Origin: Cristatella mucedo
Taxonomy: Eukaryota > Bryozoa > Phylactolaemata > Cristatellidae
NCBI GenBank assembly: GCA_009760855.2
Contig: WPIO01000030.1
Location: 2,413,001 to 2,473,000 of the forward strand
Length of the DNA stretch: 60,000 bases
Direction: 5' to 3'
The number at the start of each line of letters is the position of its first letter. The first letter of the stretch is position 1. The notes beneath the pieces are model-generated. The model saw only the letters and a list, made by a program, of their open reading frames with translations, searched no databases and had not been told where the DNA came from. Position numbers and translations under genes: made by a program. This document shows, one piece after another, positions 45,758-60,000 of the stretch.

Positions 45758-45898
45758 AGAGACAGCCATGTACTAATCGTTCCGGTACCGACGACTTTAG
45801 CAGTACCTGCTCCAGTTGATACAGAATCGCTTCTTACGGCAACAGCTTCCGTATTTGTGCCTGGTAGAACTCTTTTGATTAAAAATATTTTGCTATAA
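45758..45898 (+). pseudogene. Open frame 3 of the virus-like block
   Basis: 46 codons, Pro/Thr/Ala/Val-rich (V-P-V-P-T-T-L-A-V-P-A-P-V-D), ending at TAA 45896-45898. Not recognised. Its low-complexity composition suggests a linker or shaft. Confidence 0.3.
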
Positions 45899-45906
45899 CA
45901 TAGATA

Positions 45907-46023
45907 ATGAGTAACTTGCATCCTTTTCCAGCTCTCATACAACCCGTAAATGGTAACTCCGCTGTCATGTTGCATGCAGCAATCCAACGTTCCAATCAAG
46001 GAAATAAAAATGGGTTAAATTGA
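45907..46023 (+). pseudogene. Open frame 4 of the virus-like block, 8 bp after frame 3
   Basis: ATG at 45907, 38 residues to TGA 46021-46023, reading M-S-N-L-H-P-F-P-A-L-I-Q-P-V. Coding-like sequence continues past the TGA for about 15 codons. Starting 8 bp after the previous stop is gene packing expected of a virus, not of this host's genes. Confidence 0.35.
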
Positions 46024-46454
46024 GGAACGTTATTTGTTTCTGGAATTACAAATATCGATGCTTGAATATTACGCTTTGAGAAAGACTCCGATGGATCCTT
46101 AAATGGCAAACATTTACTCAAAGATTAGAGATGGCAGGATATTTGCATAGATCATTAAAAAAAGACAGCAAAAGTGAATGCGATGCGAATGCTACTTACG
46201 CTCAAAAACGTACTGGCTGATGGAGCTAGCCATTAAGATACACGACGGAATGTATTCACAGATTTTAGTTAATCCCAGACAACTGACTACCGAAGATCAG
46301 ACTTGGAGGATCTGGAGTTGATGCTCAATAGCTTTATAGCTTTTAAGATAGATTCCTTTTCAGTTAAAGCAGTCTTTTTCACAGTAATAGTTTTTTATTC
46401 AATCTTGATTTTTTCATGATTATTTCATATGTACGTTTGTATATTACCATTTGA

Positions 46455-46637
46455 TCAAAAACATCCATCATATATGGAGATGTGGTTTATATTTATTTTA
46501 ATGTGAGCGAAACATTTTTGGCGACTTTCATTTTTAAAATTACCCGCTGATAGTGTCATCGTTCTACCCGAATCTTCTTTTGTATTTCTTACATGGTCTT
46601 GGAAAACTGATTCCATGTCTGGGGTTTGTTTAATCAC
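46455..46637 (-). pseudogene. Small minus-strand frame beside the virus-like block
   Basis: 60 residues with F-Q-D-H-V-R-N-T-K-E-D-S-G-R-T and a C-terminal I-Y-D-G-C-F. Not recognised. It lies between the plus-strand frames and the fibre-like remnant, on the strand of the latter. Confidence 0.3.
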
Positions 46638-47039
46638 TGAAAATGAAATTTCTATCGGTTATACAGAAATTAAATATCCACTAAATATATTTAAAAAATA
46701 ATTACAATGGCCATCTATGTATATAACACCATGCTAAAACCGTGCTAAGTACGCATGAGTTTGAATATTGGGAAATAGGATTAGGATAGCCATCTCTAAA
46801 GAGTGTCGTGCATACTAATAAGTGAAGTCTAAATTCATCCTATTAGATGGAAGCTATAGCTTTATTAACTTGCATTTAGTGAATATCTTATCTTTTTAAC
46901 AAATAGGCCCGGTATGGCTTAAACGTAGTCATCCTATTTATCCTCCGAAGTGCGAAATTATTGATTTACTTGTATAGAAAGAAGATTATTCATTGGAACT
47001 TCAAAACGTATAGGTTAAAGTAGTCTTAAATCACCAATC

Positions 47040-47380
47040 CTTATTTTAATGGTTTCGAAACTTAACAATGGATGTCTTACAACCGATGGCAGTCGATAGT
47101 GTATTGTCATCTCCGATGCCAACGTGCTCCGCCAAGTGTTTTAAGTCTGGAACTGTAAGATCTCCATCCATTCTTCTCGCTTGCATGCCTCTAGGAATAG
47201 GTACTATAGGTTCTTGAATAGTAAAATTCAGTTGCAAAGTTTAAGTTCTTTTATTAAATACACCTGTTTATCAATATCATATACATTATATACTTTGCGC
47301 AAAATTCTATAAAAAATAAGATCCCTACTTATAATAAGATTAGATTTCTTAGCTTTATGTTCCCCTCTAATTTCCAGTTT

Positions 47381-47455
<75 letters not shown>

Positions 47456-48950
47456 TTTAGTAGCGCCATCATTTCCATTCACCGATTCGGATATTTTTAC
47501 GAACTATTTGTTTAAAGCTGACGGATTGCTTTTCACTGCATCATCTGAATTTTTCTTAATGGATACAATAGTACCTTTTATCGGCATGTCATCGGAATCA
47601 ACAGGTCCATCCATATAAATTATCCTGTTGTCGCTTAGATCTAACTTGCCAAACGTTACTGGTTCTAATCTTTGTAATGCCCGTTATTTGTTTAGACCTA
47701 AATAAGCAATGATAGCAATAGGAAGATTAGATTCATCTAATCCGCTTACGCTAAATATATTCTCAACCAATTTCTTTTTTGAATATATGAAATATCTGCC
47801 AAGTATTTCTCGCGTTACACCATCTGGATCAGGTTCACTATAAGAGTATAAAGTAATTAATCTACTAGATTTTTTATCTTGCACCGTATTATATGCAGCT
47901 TAAACAAATTCCGCAATAGTGAAGCAGTAATTAGGCACTTGGCTCACCCGCGCCGATATTCCTAAACAAATATTTGCTATTCTACTATTGTATGAGCCTA
48001 TAAAAGTTAGTTGTAGGCTATTTCTACGTAATAATTTTTGTATATATCATGATCAAAATCCATCATTTTGAATAATTGGGTTTTTATAAAAAAAATATCA
48101 TTTTTGTATTCATTTCTACAGTACCTCTCGTCGTGCCACCTAATTTAGTGACAAAGTAGGTGTTCATAAATCCAAAGTCAGGAACGCCTAAACCACCAAC
48201 AGGATCGCTATATTTGGAGATACTACTTTCGACGTATAATTTTCCGTTGATTCTAGCTGATCCTTCTATAGATATCTTTGTATCCGCTCAATCTTTTGTC
48301 ACAGCATCGCTAGCGTCTACTGGATTCGCGAGATTAACCAAAGGGTAATTATTCATATCAAATCTCCATAGGCAGTAGTACCTCTGCTCACTTTAGTTAC
48401 GTAATTTGCAGTCACATATATTTGGTAGATTGCATCCCCAGAATCTACAGGATTGGCCAAACCTGTAATGTTATTTCTATTCATGTTCAGCATTCCAGAA
48501 TCACGTCTCTAGTCTTGACAACAAAGTTTCTAGAAATGCTAAAACCTCTTCTGGGAAATAGTTACGTTCTTATATTAACGGCATTGTATATATTAGTAAA
48601 TTTAAGTCATCGTATCCAACGTCAACGTAGGATACATCAACCTTCCAACTTATAGCAACTTGGATGTTTATCGTCTAACTTACGCCCATAACTGTATTGC
48701 TAATGCCGTTTACTATAATCAAATAAGTATCACCGAATAGTTTCCAATATGCAGAGGTGTTTACAGGATTCCAATTCAGAGAGCCTGGAATTAAAGTCGG
48801 AAGCGTGGGCTGATATCCTACTAGATTTTCTTTCCTGTCGAAAGCCTGCACATCGTTTGATGAGTTTGTGAGTTGTGTGGGTGCGATATTGTTAGCGTTT
48901 GCATTTACTGATTGACCAGTTTAGAAACTATAGAAGGTTGGAACTTACAA
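47040..48950 (-). pseudogene. Phage-fibre-like gene remnant, repeat-containing
   Basis: Successive minus frames, broken by a few stops and frameshifts, read as one former protein from about 48950 down to 47046. The N-terminal third (48531-48950) includes P-G-S-L-N-W-N-P-V-N-T-S-A-Y-W. The middle has two clear repeats of a motif typical of bacteriophage tail fibres: G-L-A-N-P-V-D-S-G-D-A (48431-48463) and N-L-A-N-P-V-D-A-S-D-A-V-T-K (48294-48335). Each is associated with G-T-T-x-x-G and M-N. A third, weaker one is G-P-V-D-S-D-D (about 47595). The C-terminal part (47046-47237) has L-N-F-T-I-Q-E-P-I-V-P-I-P. A TA microsatellite (47383-47453) interrupts it in frame. A fibre or collar-type attachment protein of a decayed virus or Polinton-like element is likely; the host link is unknown. 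Confidence 0.6.
47383..47453. repeat. TA microsatellite
   Basis: Pure TA run inside the fibre-like remnant; it encodes the I-Y repeat seen in the minus frame. Confidence 0.98.
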
Positions 48951-49062
48951 TATAAATAAGGCGTCGCGTGAACGAAAGCCGTTTGAAATGTTTTTGCACA
49001 CAAGATAGGTTGACTATATCTGATCTGATGTTGGATTCTTAACGTTTTTGTTTGCCCTTCCC

Positions 49063-49109
<47 letters not shown>
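49063..49109. repeat. TA microsatellite
   Basis: TA run with one c interruption, just above the fibre-like remnant and next to a LINE A stub. Confidence 0.95.
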
Positions 49110-49112
<3 letters not shown>

Positions 49113-49165
49113 CATTCATATAGCGCCCCAAGAGAACTTAATCTCTATCCTGGTGCTTCACATTT
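49110..49165 (-). mobile_element. LINE A 3' stub
   Basis: Reverse hairpin remnant: atagcgcc, agagaacttaatctct, tggtgcttcacatttgcc. Confidence 0.65.
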
Positions 49166-49260
49166 GCCTCAAGCCTCGAGCCCATGACCTCAGTCAGACC
49201 TTGGTCGGGTCGGGCACCCAAACCGCTAGACCAAACCAGCATATCCATCCGCCTAGTAGC
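49166..49260 (-). mobile_element. tRNA-like SINE head
   Basis: In reverse: tggtctagcggtttgggtg (box A-like tagcgg), then a gaccaaggtctgac arm and a worn box B, gggctcgaggc. It looks like the start of a different tRNA-derived SINE. Confidence 0.5.
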
Positions 49261-49384
49261 TATTCCGTTTTGAAACTGACATCTACTTTCAAGTACTCTC
49301 TGTTAATAACTTCTTAGGGTGTTTCATCTTGGAATTTAGTTCCATCTGTGGATATTGCTCCGACGTTTACGACGTTCATGCAAT

Positions 49385-49495
49385 TCAGCTGAGTTGACAT
49401 GTATCGCCACTGCAAGTGGTAATTATTGCCGTACAGGCTTTTCTGTTGCTATATAAAAGAGACTGTTGAATCAGCTAGTATTTATTAATATAGAA
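49385..49495 (+). mobile_element. SINE body and tail fragment
   Basis: Matches the SINE body tatcgccactgcaagtggt and tail ctgttgaatcagctagta; the tRNA-like head is missing. Confidence 0.65.
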
Positions 49496-49919
49496 TAGAA
49501 AGAATTATCAACTTGACTGACGCCTGAAAGAAGTAATGCTGTCAGGTCAGCCTATACGATTAAAAAACTAGCAGATAATTAGAGGCATTCCTATAAAGTT
49601 CTCAATCTCATCATGCCAATCGCTGCTCATACTACGACAATCGCAATTAGCCCACATGCTATTACATTGGTAGATACAAATACAAATTAAAAATATGTGA
49701 TTTCATCCTCTCTGACGTTAAATTATTCTAGCTTTTATCCAGCAGCTAAGTTTCTGAGAGAATTGATTTCTTCCTCTCACTTCCTACACCTAATCTCAAC
49801 TTTAATTCTATATTCTTCACAATTATACCAGTCGCGGTATAAACTCTATTGTCTTTCATCTATGGATGGAATTATAAATGTTTTAAGCTTATCTCTATAT
49901 GACTTCAACTCTCTCAAAT
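49496..49919. other. AT-rich DNA, no gene recognised
   Basis: An 80-codon plus frame (49697-49939) is leucine/serine-rich without motifs and probably fortuitous. Confidence 0.4.
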
Positions 49920-50155
49920 TTAACGTAATCTACTGCTAATTTCTTTAAGTCTACATTTAATAAATTCCCTAACATTCTCACCGTTTTTCATATTCAGAAC
50001 AGTTAAATCTTTAGATAACTTAACATACAAATTAAAATATTCCTTATTCATACTTCTTTCCACCCACTCAATAAAACCAAAATTTGACTTATGATCTTGC
50101 ACTATTGTAATGTCTGTGTTTTGGAACCTTATGCTATGTGCTAAGAATAAATTTT
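49920..50155 (-). pseudogene. Unassigned minus-strand open frame
   Basis: About 77 open codons ending at TAA 49920-49922. Charged and coding-like, with N-F-G-F-I-E-W-V-E-R-S-M-N-K-E-Y and N-V-R-E-F-I-K-C-R-L-K-E. Family not recognised. It lies between the fibre-like remnant and the gypsy remnant. Confidence 0.35.
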
Positions 50156-50167
50156 CTTTTATTTAAA

Positions 50168-51755
50168 ATTAATTCAAGTAGCTTTACTCTAACTTCGCTA
50201 TGGTACGTTACGGAGTAGATGGAAAATCAACGCGTAGCTATTTGAGGTTTCGTATGTCATTTAAAGTGACCTTGAACAATTAATCAAGGTAATTTAAGGT
50301 TTTGGTAGTTATGTATTGCTTTCCCATGTACTTGTGTTGATGACTTCTATCTGGCGGCAGAGACGCAAGACTTTTACGTCGCAGACCACCACACATTCCT
50401 GCCACTATTTTTAACAGGCTGAGCCTTAGCCACATACCAGATTTTCTTTTGACTCCCGAAGAAGGATTACATTATCCTAGAAGAGACCCACCTGACTGCA
50501 CTATCGGCGGTACTGCATTACTGACGAAACATTCCGCCTATGAGGAGCTCATGACACGTCTCCGAGCTAAGGAACCTTAGGTTTAGTGGCTTTGGGTTTG
50601 TCTCAGCTGCCGGACTGGTGAGTTCGGCATCAAAAAACGATTTTATCAAATGTGCGTTTAACACCTGGCTTCCAGAGGACATGTTTTAGCAGCTCCGAGC
50701 GGCATGCAAGCTCTAGCACATGGTGATTTCTGAAGTTGTAGAGAAGGCTCGAGGGCCAGGATTCAAGCTAGCTGGCAGCAGCTGGGGCACTGGGAGCTAA
50801 AGGTAATCGTACGGCTAGACGAAAACAAGCTTTCTTCGAACGCAAAGTGGAACGACATCTAAGTAGTAACTGCCTTTCTTCGATAGGGCAAAGAAGGTTT
50901 GTGTGTTTCGCGTGGGGCGAGGAGTCGCATCCAACGGCAAAATGTTCAGAGTTTTATTATTAAACGCCACCAAACATGATTCAGAAGAAGCAAGTGTTAT
51001 AGCAGTGGCGCATTTCCTTGCTGTCCATGTCGACTGCCGGCAATAAACGTTAGTAGTGGCAGTCGTCTTATGGGGGAACTCCTTCATAATGGCTGCTCTC
51101 CGTAGATTGCAACTAAAGCCGCCGTATTGCTTGCCACATCGGCATATTCTTATTCGGTTAAAGGACGTGTAATCACGTTGTATTGGAAAGACGCTCACTG
51201 CCGTTATGTACGCCTCTCTGTTCAGGGCAACGGAATAGAGCTGGACTGCCATGTGTCCGCTAAAGAACAGGGCTATGATATGCTCATTGGCATATAAGCT
51301 GTTCGGCAGTTGGGAGGCTGGACGATGTGTGGCAGCTGGTATGTGTGGAGACAGATCGTCAGGTGATACAGTAACCTTCAGTTGGCGAGGTAGTGAAATT
51401 TTGGCTTTATCGAGCAACATCCGCATTTGCAACTGACGTTTTGGAGGTGTACCGTGGTGGCAAAGGGGTCATAAAGTAACTTTGGAGTGCTGGGTTAATG
51501 AACCCATTTCGGTAAACTGTGTCGAAACCTACCTCGTACCCCCTGAAATGCAGGCTGGCTACGATTCAGAGATTAGAAATTGAATCCAATGCGGCTTGCT
51601 GAAGCCTCTCAAAGAGTAGCGTGAGGCTCCTACTGCTAATGATAGCGTTCTAGGGCAGTACAGATAAAGTGAGGCCACTGTTAGACTACAAGCACTACAA
51701 CCAACTCAACAATTTAGAATTTACATCCGTCAATCATGCGAGGTACTGGCGAGGT
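50168..51755 (+). mobile_element. Ty3/gypsy remnant: leader, Gag, protease, start of RT
   Basis: A leader-like start (50168-50345) is shared with 37590-37715. Gag follows: an open stretch 50350-50580 and F-N-T-W-L-P-E-D-M-F near 50665. A zinc knuckle with C-x2-[C to W]-x4-H-x4-C spacing lies at 50904-50945. Protease-like V-D-C begins at 51029 where V-D-T-G-C is usual, and G-Y-D-M-L-I-G-I starts at 51271 with Q-L-G-G after it. The pre-RT segment Y-D-S-E-I-R-N is at 51560-51580, and K-V-R-P-L-L-D-Y (51666 on) is the RT entry motif. The catalytic RT, RNase H and integrase are missing. Stops and shifts are numerous. The 205-codon minus frame over 50815-51432 is an antisense artefact of this remnant. 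Confidence 0.7.
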
Positions 51756-52379
51756 TAAATTTTGTTTTTTCGAATCATGTTTTGCATGTTTTGGAGGTCA
51801 TGTCTCATCCAGCGAAGTGTTTATGTGTCCAGCTCTGCAAGTTTCCTGTTTTAGCTCTTACCTAATCTCCCTCTGCAATGAGCCTCTATAATCAAAATTG
51901 AATTTCCCTCTATTTTGAGACTGATGATTATTAGCTTTATTAATTTTTTTTGGAACTCAGCCAATTTTATGTATCTAAATGGCTGAACTCCAATTTATAG
52001 AGCATCCCAAATTCCCAACTAGACTAGGATCTTCTGTTAAGTGCTGTTGTAAAATCTTATTCTTTTTTCGAAAATCAAGAATCCTACTTGATATCAGCTC
52101 TCAGTTTTATAGTTTCATTTGGAAGACGGTTTTAACAGCTCACCTGGAAGTTCGGTTCCTCATTACCATTAAACACTGTTTACCCCTGCTATCCACTAAA
52201 AGACTAATATCTCACTGATTGGTCATGGACAGACAATTTACCGAGGTTTTAGCTGATCTCTCACAGTTTACAACTTTTATGGCTGCAAATTAAGTAAAGC
52301 AAATCAGTAACAATCAGCATGGTTTCATTTGATGAAGGAGCTTCGACAGCTGCTAATTAATCAACATATTCGCAGCAAA
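51756..52379. other. AT-rich DNA, no gene recognised
   Basis: A plus frame at 51979-52218 has no motif; nothing else seen. Confidence 0.4.
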
Positions 52380-52830
52380 GTGTTTACCCTGACCAGCCTG
52401 GCTTTATGTCTTATCTTCGCCGTAACTGTTTGATCTGCTGCACCAGCTTCAGCAACCTTGTGGCCTTAGGTGCATTAGTAAGCAGTTTCCTCCTTATGCT
52501 TTGAGGTCATCAGCGACAGACATGTTTGGTCTGCCGGTTATGGACTGGGGTACTCACTTCCTTGAAGTTTATGTAGCAACATTCACCTCACTGCTGCCGT
52601 CTGTGATGTATCGTTTCCCAAAGCACCAATATGTAGCTACTAAGCTACAAGCTTTCTAAACTAACTTCATGATTCAGCGATGTTTCCCACTTTCTCTTTA
52701 CTGAGCGAGATTCGGTTCTTTAATTACGTACGTTCACCGAAAACCTTTTAAGCCGCGACAGTGACCTCAAATAACTCTCAAACGTAAAACCCGCTTTCGT
52801 CTTGGCATTAAGGGGTTACAAAATGAGAGA
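52380..52830 (+). mobile_element. LINE B 3' fragment, decayed
   Basis: Aligns with 41350-41770: ctgctgcaccagcttcagc, the block around gactggggtactcacttcc, ttcccactttctctttact, and a 3' end near cttggcattaaggggttac. Confidence 0.75.
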
Positions 52831-53029
52831 CACAACACATTCCATTACATAAGTGTATGAGGCTAAAGCTTGTAGTTAGGAAATTTTATCAGACACTACC
52901 CTACACGGTATGAATTTGCATAATGACTAGGCAGACAAGATACTAATTAATTCAAACTCTAAACTATTACAAAAATCTGAAAACTTCTATAATCATACAA
53001 CATAAAGCACCAAAAAACTCGTGGTTTTA

Positions 53030-53270
53030 ATAATATTAATAGTTATATATTTGCATAGCTCTTTCAGAGAAAGTGATCTTTTTCTAGGCAAATTGCATTT
53101 GCAGCAAAGGAAGCATGACTGAATTGTTAGTTAAAGAGTGACCAACGTCAACAGCATATTATGGTTAGTGGTGACATGCACACACAGTCAGTATGTAAAT
53201 ATGGGTAGTGGCAGCATTCACCGTTCATTCACATTCACAGCGCATCCTAACACCTCTTTGTCCAGTTAGT
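53030..53270 (-). mobile_element. LINE A 3' fragment
   Basis: Reverse family A end: ATT-type repeat, agagaaagtgatctttttctagg, then tggttagtggtgacatgcac and gtggcagcattcac as in other copies. It lies just below the right duplicate. Confidence 0.75.
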
Positions 53271-53307
53271 GTTTTTGAAAGAGAGAAAAATATTGATAGT
53301 TCAAGAC

Positions 53308-53313
53308 TTTATT
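53308..53313 (-). promoter_or_regulatory. Possible polyadenylation signal of the right receptor gene
   Basis: AATAAA on the minus strand about 290 bp past the stop at 53599. Position only; no direct support. Confidence 0.3.
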
Positions 53314-53598
53314 AATCTCTGCCTTCAAAATTACATTAGAGAAGTATATTTACTTCTTGTCACAACAATTGGGCAGCTCTATCAAATTTCTTTGGTAGAC
53401 ATATGTGCTCACATTTTTATGTATATAATTGTGCCTTTTAATGAAGCTTGTAGATGTGATTTGCGCATATATAATGATTTCTCTATTGGCTGCATATAAA
53501 TCCGATATTGTAACGCTTTCATGGATTTTCCAGAAAAACGTTTAAATTGCGAGATCCCATTTCATCGGGATTCTTGATTTCTCTTTGCGTGCCTCTGA

Positions 53599-53742
53599 TT
53601 ATCTAGGTACCACATTATTTTGACTGGAAACCTGGATATTAAATACGGGAACCTCATTCGTGTTAAGCTGATCTGAAATTTGCCATCCTGGAGTAAACGC
53701 TCTTGCTGCAACATCGTAAGGAGGAGGAGCAGCTAGGTTGAC
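53599..53742 (-). CDS. Last coding exon, receptor-like gene, right copy (PPPY tail)
   Basis: 47 residues plus TAA (53599-53601). The acceptor is gaaattatag above 53742, with phase 0 entry matching exon 54205-54281. The tail begins V-N-L-A-A-P-P-P-Y-D-V and continues T-P-G-W-Q-I-S-D-Q, with N-E-V-P-V-F near the end. PPPY fits the PPxY consensus bound by WW domains, as in NEDD4-type ubiquitin ligases, so the tail may control receptor turnover or signalling; that is inference from the motif. Compared with the left copy it keeps Gln (CAA) where the left has TAA. The single repeat-like unit here is probably the seed of the left array. Confidence 0.7.
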   Translation of the reverse strand, partial: VNLAAPPPYDVAARAFTPGWQISDQLNTNEVPVFNIQVSSQNNVVPR

Positions 53743-54204
53743 CTATAATTTCAATGCAAAGTGGTTAAGCTCTTCATGGAACTTTCGTATAGCTGCATGT
53801 CAGACAAACATAGATAAACGCCAACTTTCTACTTTGGAGCCGCTTAATACAAAAGTATGCAAACAATGAGTGTTAGTTAGGACTTGCTACATTTTCGATT
53901 AGAAATTGAAAGGCTTCATGTAAAAATTAATTTTTCATAGTCAATCTGAGTAAATGCATAGGTAATTTGCATCAAAAGATGTTATCAAATAGCAATGATT
54001 ATAGGTAGCTTGAAAAACAATGAACGGAATATTCGTGCATTGCTTATTTTGCCTACAGACAAAGGTTGCCGAATGATGCAGTGAATGCTCAATGTTAAAA
54101 AAATAACTTAAGTTATTAAACTATGTCTCATGTATAGGAAAAATGTAAAGAAATATGCCAATTCGTGTGTGAGCCCTCATTGAAAGGATATTGAGTATAA
54201 TTAC
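53743..54204 (-). other. Intron, right receptor gene
   Basis: AT-rich and collinear with 624-1111; no coding signal. Confidence 0.6.
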
Positions 54205-54281
54205 CTGAGGCGAAAGATTTCCTCTGTATTGGTTAGTGTTTGCTATTGGCATTGACCATATTGTCTGATGAGCTACCGGTC
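54205..54281 (-). CDS. Cytoplasmic exon (77 bp), receptor-like gene, right copy
   Basis: Acceptor gctttacag above 54281 and donor gtaattatac below 54205. Phase 1 in, 0 out. It encodes about 26 residues: H-Q-T-I-W-S-M-P-I-A-N-T-N-Q-Y-R, then G-N-L-S-P-Q. The partner exon at 1112-1188 has the same length and sites. It connects the juxtamembrane region to the PPPY tail. No known domain. Confidence 0.7.
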
Positions 54282-58432
<4,151 letters not shown>

Positions 58433-58579
58433 CATTACGATACTGGAAAACTCTAGCTGCTGACGTTGACTGTGCATTTCTTGGATAAAACCTTCGACAA
58501 GCAAAAACTATTACAGTGATGATCAAACATAATCCAGCTACACTTCCAAAGACAGCTCCAATTATGGTTCCATAACTCA
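58433..58579 (-). CDS. Transmembrane exon, receptor-like gene, right copy
   Basis: Acceptor atttagtttcag above 58579 and donor gtaattta below 58433. 147 bp, phase 1 in and out. Helix I-I-G-A-V-F-G-S-V-A-G-L-C-L-I-I-T-V-I-V, stop-transfer A-C-R-R-F-Y, then P-R-N-A-Q-S-T-S-A-A and V-F-Q-Y-R-N. By my count 15 of 48 residues differ from the left copy, most of them in or before the helix; the juxtamembrane part is nearly fixed. This points to a functional constraint on the inner segment. The intron read-through above and below is not coding. Confidence 0.78.
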
Positions 58580-59104
58580 CTGAAACTAAATAGAAATTGG
58601 CAATATCATTAGAAAAGCAGTGTATTTTACTTAATAAAGGCAAATAAATTATAGAACAGTGTATTTTACTTAATAAAGGCAAATAAATTATAGAACAGTC
58701 ATAAATAATCTTTTGTTTAGATTATATAAACTACAAGCACAAGGTGCTGTGACAAATACTGTGGGGGTGCATGGAGGTAGACAGGCCCTTGATATATATG
58801 ATATAAGAACATATGCCAGGCTAGGATTTATTATCTTTATTAGCAGGCTGCATTTCTATTTTCATTTCTCGATTATTTAAGCTTGGTGTATAAGGCATAA
58901 GCATTTTCAGGTCTTAGCATTCTCGAAACTTTGAAGGTATTAAGCACTCTATAGCAAGAATATATCTGGCTCTTACGAATTGGAACCTGGTTTAAGAAGA
59001 ACGTAAAAATATGATCCTATGGTAATATTGCCGTTTTATTATAATTAATAATAGATAATATCCTAGAGATGAATTTCAAATATGGAATAATTTTCAGTTT
59101 GCCT
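58580..59104 (-). other. Intron upstream of the transmembrane exon, right copy
   Basis: Contains a short tandem duplication of about 37 bp (58617-58690: cagtgtattttacttaataa twice). No exon seen. Confidence 0.5.
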
Positions 59105-59190
59105 GGAATAACAGCAATAATACATTGAATAAAGCGCCCTCGGGGTACTCAATCTCTTTCTAGACGCTTTACGTTTGCTGCAAGTATGAT
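59105..59190 (-). mobile_element. LINE A 3' stub, partner of 5886-6002
   Basis: Reverse family A end: aataatacattgaataaagc, gccctcgg, then caatctctttctagacgc. Confidence 0.75.
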
Positions 59191-60000
59191 AGAATTCTTA
59201 GTGGTAGAATGCTCAACAAGCAATATCCAATAAAACCGCGTATTCGATTTTAACGAAAGCTCTTTGAACGGTATGATCAAATGATATTTTGCGTTGTATT
59301 TTAGCTATTAAGTTATGCATATCTTTCAATTTGTAAATGTATTACTAACGTAATCATTAACTCTAGTGTTCTTATTACTACTAATTCCTAGAGGCCTGAA
59401 ATCTAGTCACCAGTTTAGAAAAAAACGTCTCACCTTTTCCAGTAATTTCAGAATTTTCCAAACTCAGTTTTTACACAGCGCTTTTGCTGTTTATATATTT
59501 AGTGCTTATAAGCTTGTAAAGCTCTTTAATTTTTTAATTTCTCATAATAAGTTAGTTTTATATAATCCAATTCATTCACGGCTGGTTTAAGGGCTAACTG
59601 AAGCCATCAAAGCAGCTTCCGGTGAGACTGCCAGCAGGGGCAGCGTCAAGATCTATCTTGTATGCCTGTTATCATTTGCCTATGGCTGTTTAATTTCATT
59701 CCTAAGTTCAACTCACTCAGCTGCTGTAGATGAATTCTTTCCACTCGCATGAAGTCAATTGAAGCAAAGATGAGGTCAGAAACCAATTACTTGTTTCTGC
59801 ATTATTTTCAAAGTTCCCTCATGTTCTCGTTCTCTATCCAGCTAGCTAGCTCACAAATCAAATCAACCTAGCTAACTAGTATAAAGCCCAGAGGTTAAAA
59901 TAAAGGGTATAGAGTAAATACCTTTCGAAGCGAAATAAAAGTTAAATTGGATGCACACGTTTTGATTAGACTCCGCCGACAATTGTTAAGCTAAAATTAT
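59191..60000. other. Right duplicate, flank with empty LINE site
   Basis: Aligns with 6003-6405 joined to 6969-7397. The uninterrupted gggctaactg at 59591-59600 is the pre-insertion state of the LINE at 6406-6968. No gene seen. Confidence 0.6.

Noticed and set aside
50815-51432. 205-codon minus-strand frame
   Set aside because: The plus strand holds gypsy Gag, protease and RT-entry motifs in order; the minus frame has no motif and is probably antisense chance.

Overview
The window is animal (metazoan) nuclear DNA. It is AT-rich, with small exons bounded by GT..AG introns, long TC and TA microsatellites, tRNA-derived SINEs, and many decayed copies of two LINE families with apurinic-type endonuclease plus reverse transcriptase. 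There is no operon structure, no rRNA gene, no intact tRNA gene and no CRISPR array. An invertebrate is likely, but the species cannot be named from the sequence.

The only host gene material I can support lies on the minus strand and comes from a single-pass transmembrane receptor-like family, present twice. About 145-7,400 and about 53,440-60,000 (cut by the window end) are direct, diverged copies of one segment about 53 kb apart. Each copy holds three exons with matching splice sites and phases: a transmembrane exon (5257-5403; 58433-58579), a 77-bp cytoplasmic exon (1112-1188; 54205-54281) and a last exon (561-623; 53599-53742). An LDL-receptor class A exon at 23751-23903 (phase 1-1) is probably an ectodomain exon of the left gene. 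The right copy ends in a 47-residue tail with a PPPY motif. The left copy has TAA where the right has CAA, has lost PPxY, and carries an in-frame 18-bp repeat array just past the stop.

Between the copies lies a repeat graveyard. LINE family A ends in a hairpin followed by (ATT)n; its longest copy is 31935-35405 and there are about a dozen stubs. The longest copy of LINE family B is 38455-41790. Both keep YADD-type RT motifs but carry stops and frameshifts. Other repeats are a SINE family, a near-perfect 98-bp palindrome like a TA-flanked MITE, a ruined Ty3/gypsy element (50345-51755), and a fragment resembling the N-terminal region of Polinton/Maverick DNA polymerase B (37905-38345). That fragment is joined to LINE pieces in one chimeric reading frame.

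The most unusual part is 44.8-48.95 kb. Three closely spaced plus-strand frames face a minus-strand block of about 1.9 kb. The block is interrupted by stops, frameshifts and a TA microsatellite, but repeats a phage-fibre-like motif of the type N-P-V-D-x-x-D-A-V-T-K. I read it as a decayed endogenised viral or Polinton-like segment.

All LINE boundaries were judged by eye and are approximate. Exon borders are given to the base because splice signals and phase agree between copies.
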